Shown piece by piece: positions 60,701-64,000 of a DNA stretch of 64,000 nucleotides. The DNA is taken from NCBI RefSeq assembly GCF_037975245.1, contig NC_092581.1, forward strand, positions 11,995,303 to 12,059,302. The letters run 5' to 3'. Numbering within the stretch: position 1 is the stretch's first letter; the number at the start of each line of letters is the position of its first letter. Source of the DNA: Apostichopus japonicus (Eukaryota > Echinodermata > Holothuroidea > Aspidochirotida > Stichopodidae). The position numbers and the translations under genes were made by a program. The notes below the pieces were generated by a model, which ran no database searches, was not told the DNA's origin, and saw only the letters and a list, made by a program, of their open reading frames with translations.

Positions 60701-63700
60701 GTTAATCTTGAACTAGTGCATGTGGGCAAGTAAACCACATTTAAGAAGGCAAAATTAGCTTTGTTATGGTACAAGAGCTAATATTTAGTCACGTAGGACT
60801 CAGTTTAGCTTAGAAATAGAGGGGAAAAAATTACGGTGGTTACTATGGTAACTAAGTCAGACTTTTAGATAAAATATATTAATACATTCTGGTTCAGAGA
60901 CAGTTTTAAAATCTAGAGAATGTCTTGTTGATGGATGTACTCACTTCTTCTTCTTCGTGTTTGAGATTGGAGAAAATATCCAGGACGGACCTGAGGAACC
61001 CATCGTCCACCCTGATACTGGACTCTTGGATTAGAACCTTTAGATATCTGTTGGTTGCAGAAGGGGAAAGAAATGTTAACAAATTTGTATTTGTTTCTTT
61101 TTTTTGTGTGTTCAAGTCAAACATATATTAGTAAGAGCAGGAATTGAGACTTTTTTCCTGATCTAAGAACCATATTTTAAATTTCAAACTGTTGACGGGT
61201 GACCCAAATACAGGATGGAAATAAGGAAAACCATCACCCATCCTGATTCATTGGCTAAAATCTTCCTGGCATCTATTGTGGGCACTGACTATCACAACTA
61301 ATGAGACATTTTGTGCAGCTAGGGCATGTTAGTAACATACAACCACTTTGTTTTTAATTTGTCGAGTCAGTGGACGTCTCTCCGCTCAGGTGAGAGGCCT
61401 TTGCAATCATATAGACCAGTGCTGTGGCTGAGTGGATAAAGGCAGTGGCATTTGAAGCAATTAGGTTAAGCAATCGGGAGGTTCCAGGTCATAGTGACGT
61501 GTGTTTTTCAATCCACGATCAATCTTCAATTTTCCCACCTGAAATGACTTTCTTAATTGAAATGATTCCAAATTTGACTTAAAATGTTGAATTGGAAGCT
61601 ATCCGACGTGTAAGTTGTAATTCATAAGCCCTTCCGGCCATCTCCCACATTTGTGGTCCCTTCAGCGTCGTAAACATAACTGCTAATTATTAAATAATGT
61701 TGCAAGACAAAAAGAAAATTTGACTCACTTGATTGTATCCAGGCCAGCCTCAGGAATATTCTTCCTCAGTAGCGACATCTCGATGAAGGGTTTGGGACCC
61801 GTTTTCTTGAGAACCTCACTAGGGAGTGGATTTATGCTCATCACGGTGGGGAAGTAAGCGTCGAACAGCTGGTTGTCAATCTACGAAAAACCGCAGTAAC
61901 ATATTGATTCTAAGGATATTGATGTAAAAACCTATCGGGGCATCGTGACATTTTGTTTCTCCTTTTATGTTCCTTACATACAAAGAGGAAATATAAACAC
62001 AGATGACAGAAAGAGATACATTCCAAAGAAGTTTAAGATTAGTTCCTCTTTCTGACAAGTCTTTGGTGTGCTTGAAAATCATTACGAGAGAAAGAAGAAA
62101 TATCTGAAGATGCTGCAGTTTCCAGAGGCTTTGTCTCCATCACCCCCTAGCCAGCAACTGTTTAACCCCCCTCACCCCCCAATAAGAACTTCCCTAATTA
62201 CCATTCTGTATTGGCCTGTTTCCACAAGTTTTTCTTGATCTGATTCTATCATGGTTTCTTCTACAACAAATTTTGCAGACATCATTTATACTTGTTTTTT
62301 TTTTAATTTTCTTCTCAATATATTGATTCTAATATTAAAGCTACTGTAAATGTCCATACCTGTATTTTATGCAGTTTGAAATGAACACTCGTGAAATGGT
62401 CGGACTGTCTGAGATGAAACCAGACTCCGGGGTTGTACGTCCTTCTGAGAGGACCGGCTACTGGCTTACTGATCATGTTGGATTTAAAGTCAGCCTAAGA
62501 TGAAGAAAGAAATACATATAATGTTACAAACAAGTGAAGACTGATAACATTTAACTAATAGAGACTAACATCTTTTGATGGATCACACCAGCAGGTACAA
62601 TCACCCCCTTCAGCCCCACTCCCCCCCCCCTTACTCAAGATACAAGGAAAAATTCACCCCAGAAGATTGATAACATGTAATAGATATGTTGGTAGTTGGA
62701 TCCCTCCAACAAGTATGATGACCCACCCCCCCCCCCTCTCTCCATCCAGATAAAAGGAAAAAATTACCCATGAAGACTGACAACATGTAATAAATAGCTC
62801 TGATGGTTGGTGGATCGTCCAACACATACATCATCTTTGTCTCTACAGTTTGTATATGTGTAACATTTATTATTATTATTGCTGAGCCTTGCAGTCATGA
62901 TGAAACTCTGTGCTAACCCTGTTCACTATCATTGGTTTCTTGCTACGGGTGCTATAAAGCCATGCTCAAGTTTGAAACGTTAACGTTGCTGAGGTATTTT
63001 GGTTCTCCCTGCATTGTACTCATGGTACCCATGACTTACCTCCAATGCCCCTTCTATCTCCACTGTTTCCTCTCCCTGTTTAAATCGATCTTCCAGAAGA
63101 CCAGACAGTTCCATCGTCAGTGCTTTCCATTTATCTGGTTTAGTCTCAACTTCCCACTTGGCTGGACTGCTGAACAAGCTGATGTATGCTACCTCCTCGT
63201 AATGAGCATTGATAAGTGACAAACCAACGCCATTTATGCTGGCAAATAACTCCAGTTTAGCCTGTTCTGAGACGTAGGCCTGTTAGGTTAAAAAACGAAA
63301 AAACCTCAAAAAGTTATTTACACTACCAAAATTACTACAGCAGTATAAACATAACCAAATGTTATTGGGTAAGGGTGTGCATAAGGTGTGCATAAAGGGC
63401 AATGTTTACCGACACTGGTCTTAGATTAGTCTCACCTGATTCCATGGCCGCAGATCAGTCTTGGATAATGGTGGGGACGCGAGTCTGTTCTCTGATACTA
63501 TCTTAGCGGAGCGAGGCGATGGGTTCGCGAGGAGTGTACATGAAATGTTTGGCAAATATACCTCCCAGATCGCTGGAAATAACACTTCCCAGACCCAATG
63601 ATGCTCCCGAACCTCCTTAAGTTTTAGTTCTCATGGCTTAGAAATTTAGTTTGGGGAAATACATGGGCGTCTGCAGAAAAAAATCAGGGGACAAATAATC

Positions 63701-64000
63701 CAAGTAGACTTTTGTATACAATGGGCCTGGGGTCCTTTCCCAGAAAACAATTATAGACTCCCGCAAATGCAATTTCCGTCCTATATTTAACTGTGGATAA
63801 AATATCATAATATATGAACTGCTGCATGTCATTTGCACAATGCTGGATCAAACTGCGCCAAAGTTCAATACAGGGGAAATTTAAATGCAGTGTTTGGTCA
63901 AGACAAATTGGTGGGGACACGATATATTATGTCCCCACAACTGAATTTTTTTTTTTTGGTTTGCGCCCCTGCCTGATATGATAGCAGACTGTGACAAATC
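51695..64000 (-). CDS. VPS13: VPS13 A/C-type lipid-transfer protein, C-terminal part
   Basis: Bridge-like lipid-transfer proteins of this family carry phospholipids between membranes at organelle contact sites. Sixteen exons on the minus strand (63572 down to 51695) join in one frame with correct GT–AG sites and matched phases, coding about 698 residues to a TGA at 51697-51695. Homology is clearest at [97 protein letters not shown] and [20 protein letters not shown], all signatures of the VPS13 C-terminal domain, followed by a PH-like end. The N-terminal chorein domain and the bulk of the protein lie beyond the right edge. Closest to VPS13A/C rather than B or D, from memory of the motifs. Confidence 0.93.
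52314..52370 (-). CDS. VPS13: VPS13 exon, 19 codons
   Basis: [19 protein letters not shown] between ATTTTACAG and GTAAAG, phase 0 on both sides. Part of the PH-like domain. Confidence 0.88.
52867..52990 (-). CDS. VPS13: VPS13 exon, PH-like domain strands
   Basis: [20 protein letters not shown] then [21 protein letters not shown]; acceptor CCAAACAG, donor GTAAGA, phase 2 in and 0 out. Confidence 0.9.
53330..53925. repeat. 28-bp minisatellite in a VPS13 intron
   Basis: About twenty units of GGTACTTCATAGTACCCAAG plus TCACTACT, with variants (AATACCCAGGGCAATACT; TTAACCATACTCAAGTCAAT). It ends next to the donor of the exon at 53930. Confidence 0.93.
53930..54093 (-). CDS. VPS13: VPS13 exon, start of PH-like domain
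   Basis: [20 protein letters not shown] followed by YFAHATTSS and DVVIITNR. Acceptor TTTTCCAG, donor GTCAGT; phase 0 in, 2 out. Confidence 0.9.
54225..54560. repeat. AAT-type microsatellite
   Basis: About 330 bases of AATAAT interspersed with AAC, AAG and GAT triplets. Long open frames here are artefacts of the triplet repeat. Confidence 0.95.
54610..54880 (-). pseudogene. 3' end of a non-LTR retrotransposon reverse transcriptase frame
   Basis: Minus strand: [20 protein letters not shown] then PLQL and [13 protein letters not shown], the usual C-terminal end of CR1/L2/RTE polymerases (GDR.F.VA.P.LWN.LP ... FK..LKTHLF). Only the tail is present. The GATCCT family motif (54820-54870) overlaps its upstream edge. 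Confidence 0.8.
54965..55201 (-). CDS. VPS13: VPS13 exon, conserved Gly-rich helical segment
   Basis: [40 protein letters not shown] and IPRFISPTQ. This is the most conserved C-terminal block of VPS13 A/C, related to the ATG2 C-terminus and implicated in lipid-droplet and organelle binding. Acceptor CTCCTTAG, donor GTGAGG, phase 0. Confidence 0.95.
55820..55897 (-). CDS. VPS13: VPS13 exon, 26 codons
   Basis: [20 protein letters not shown] then GQGFVM; acceptor TTTCTGCAG, donor GTATGT, phase 0. Confidence 0.9.
56374..56625 (+). mobile_element. tRNA-derived SINE, family B
   Basis: A box TTAGCTCAGTGGTTTACGCC and B box GAGTTCGAGTCACTCC, then the same body as 35446-35760, ending in CATACAAATACATACATACA repeats. 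Sits 15 bases from the donor of the exon at 56640. Confidence 0.88.
56640..56725 (-). CDS. VPS13: VPS13 exon, ending DEDYQK
   Basis: [20 protein letters not shown] then SFDEDYQK, matching the family GG.AG..S...G.....T.DEDYQ. block. Acceptor CCTCACAAG, donor GTGAGT; phase 1 in, 0 out. Confidence 0.93.
56837..57155. mobile_element. MITE flanked by TTAA, copy 2
   Basis: TTAA at both edges (56837-56840, 57152-57155). Inverted ends AGGGTGTGAAGACTCGCG and the complement of AGGCATGAAGACTCTCCC. The TTAA target and size suggest a piggyBac-type non-autonomous element. The left 180 bases match 45572-45785. Confidence 0.75.
57690..57815 (+). mobile_element. LINE 3' tail (CR1/L2-like), copy 1
   Basis: CATGCTCTAAACTTTCTACA, TCTGCTTTCTTTGTAAAGCG and CCTTGAGCAGTGACTTTTGT, then a T/A-rich end. 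The GTAAAGCGCCTTGAG...GCTATAT signature is typical of these tails. Confidence 0.75.
57950..58025 (-). CDS. VPS13: VPS13 exon, [12 protein letters not shown]
   Basis: [20 protein letters not shown] and LGHTV, the family GA..GP.EF.EG...G block. Acceptor ATCTTGTAG, donor GTGAGT; phase 0 in, 1 out. Confidence 0.93.
58265..58500. mobile_element. SINE family A copy joined to the GATCCT motif
   Basis: Degraded tRNA-like head (TAACCAACTAGGCTACAGAC) and the shared AAGAAGGTCGTGAATCCACT and TATCGAACATTGCTAAG blocks as at 10940-11175, running directly into GGACTGACATTTTGATCATA and ACAGGATCTTCTTCAG. Confidence 0.75.
58673..58868 (-). CDS. VPS13: VPS13 exon, [13 protein letters not shown]
   Basis: [20 protein letters not shown], then [19 protein letters not shown] and FFYEPYL. 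The most diagnostic VPS13 motif in the window. Acceptor GTGTTTTAG, donor GTGAGA; phase 2 in, 0 out. Confidence 0.96.
59694..59821 (-). CDS. VPS13: VPS13 exon
   Basis: [14 protein letters not shown] then [20 protein letters not shown]; the family LHLS.SL...LLLKSIG.TLTDV block. Acceptor CCGTTTTAG, donor GTGAGT; phase 0 in, 2 out. Confidence 0.92.
60050..60225 (+). mobile_element. LINE 3' tail, copy 2
   Basis: Same words as copy 1 (CATGCTCTAAACTTTCTACA; TTCTTTGTAAAGC; GCAGTGACTTTTATCTACTG) with GATTTGGTGCTATATAAGTC and an ATTATTATT end. Confidence 0.78.
60271..60387 (-). CDS. VPS13: VPS13 exon
   Basis: [20 protein letters not shown] then [13 protein letters not shown]; acceptor CTCTATAG, donor GTAAAA, phase 0 both sides. 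Confidence 0.9.
60945..61047 (-). CDS. VPS13: VPS13 exon
   Basis: [20 protein letters not shown] then [14 protein letters not shown]; acceptor ACCAACAG, donor GTGAGT; phase 2 in, 0 out. Confidence 0.92.
61420..61690 (+). mobile_element. tRNA-derived SINE, family C
   Basis: Head GCTGTGGCTGAGTGGATAAA with a B-box-like GGTTCCAGGTCATAG, followed by a 200-base unrelated body (GTGACGTGTG...CTTCCGGCCATCTCCCACAT). Lies within a VPS13 intron; a single copy in this window. Confidence 0.65.
61729..61880 (-). CDS. VPS13: VPS13 exon
   Basis: [20 protein letters not shown] then [17 protein letters not shown] and DTIK; acceptor TTTTCGTAG, donor GTGAGT; phase 0 in, 2 out. Confidence 0.92.
62360..62494 (-). 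CDS. VPS13: VPS13 exon
   Basis: [20 protein letters not shown] then [20 protein letters not shown] and LHKIQ; acceptor TCATCTTAG, donor GTATGG, phase 0. Confidence 0.9.
63040..63279 (-). CDS. VPS13: VPS13 exon
   Basis: [40 protein letters not shown] and [17 protein letters not shown]; the family GLSLINN...EVAYIGI.SS..VWE block. Acceptor ACCTAACAG, donor GTAAGT, phase 0. Confidence 0.93.
63436..63572 (-). CDS. VPS13: VPS13 exon, most upstream one seen
   Basis: Open between acceptor TTATTTCCAG and donor GTGAGA, phase 1 in and 0 out: [20 protein letters not shown] then [20 protein letters not shown]. Phase and position fit, but I do not recognise the sequence in vertebrate VPS13, so the acceptor is less certain. 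Confidence 0.6.
63573..64000 (-). other. VPS13 intron reaching the window edge
   Basis: No further exon recognised. T-run at 63946-63958 next to GGTTTGCGCCCCTGCC suggests the end of an unnamed repeat. Confidence 0.5.

Noticed and set aside
1-64000. CRISPR array, operons or bacterial origin
   Set aside because: The genes are spliced, the repeats are eukaryotic transposons and satellites, and no regular spacer structure exists. The 53.3-kb array has no unique spacers.

Overview
This is nuclear DNA from a metazoan. It has spliced genes with GT–AG introns of 0.1 to 15 kb, small exons, many tRNA-derived SINEs, hAT-like elements, a DIRS-type retrotransposon, minisatellites and long C/G or A/T tracts. 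The gene families and the repeat load fit a marine invertebrate. An echinoderm, possibly a sea cucumber, is my guess, but nothing here proves the taxon.

Two protein-coding genes can be rebuilt exon by exon, both on the minus strand. The first (bases 153 to about 25272) is a complete WASF/SCAR/WAVE gene, the actin nucleation-promoting subunit of the WAVE regulatory complex. It has five constitutive or required coding positions and ends about 80 bases before a possible poly(A) signal. Its second coding position has two alternative exons, 2a (9295-9448) and 2b (7878-8025). They have identical splice phases and homologous protein ends, and reading frame permits exactly one of them per mRNA. This is the most interesting biology in the window. 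The second gene (51695 to beyond the right edge) is the 3' part of a VPS13 A/C-type bridge-like lipid-transfer protein. Sixteen exons join in a single open frame through the VPS13 C-terminal domain and a terminal PH-like segment.

Layout: 1-25272 WASF. Its largest intron (9449-24973) contains a short hAT-like element with 8-bp target duplications, tRNA-type SINEs, and a decayed DIRS-like element of about 6.9 kb (about 14796-21673). The DIRS copy retains RNase H, tyrosine recombinase, inverted terminal repeats and an internal complementary region. Bases 25273-50900 are intergenic. They hold a solo DIRS terminus with an 18-bp flanking duplication, a dispersed family ending in a hammerhead-like motif, a 92-93 bp satellite array inside inverted repeats, and a 1.2 kb hAT-like element. 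Bases 50900-64000 are VPS13, whose introns hold SINEs, LINE tails, a TTAA-flanked MITE, a 28-bp minisatellite and an AAT microsatellite.

The two genes are not obviously functionally linked. WAVE drives Arp2/3 actin branching at the cell cortex, and VPS13 proteins move lipids at membrane contact sites.
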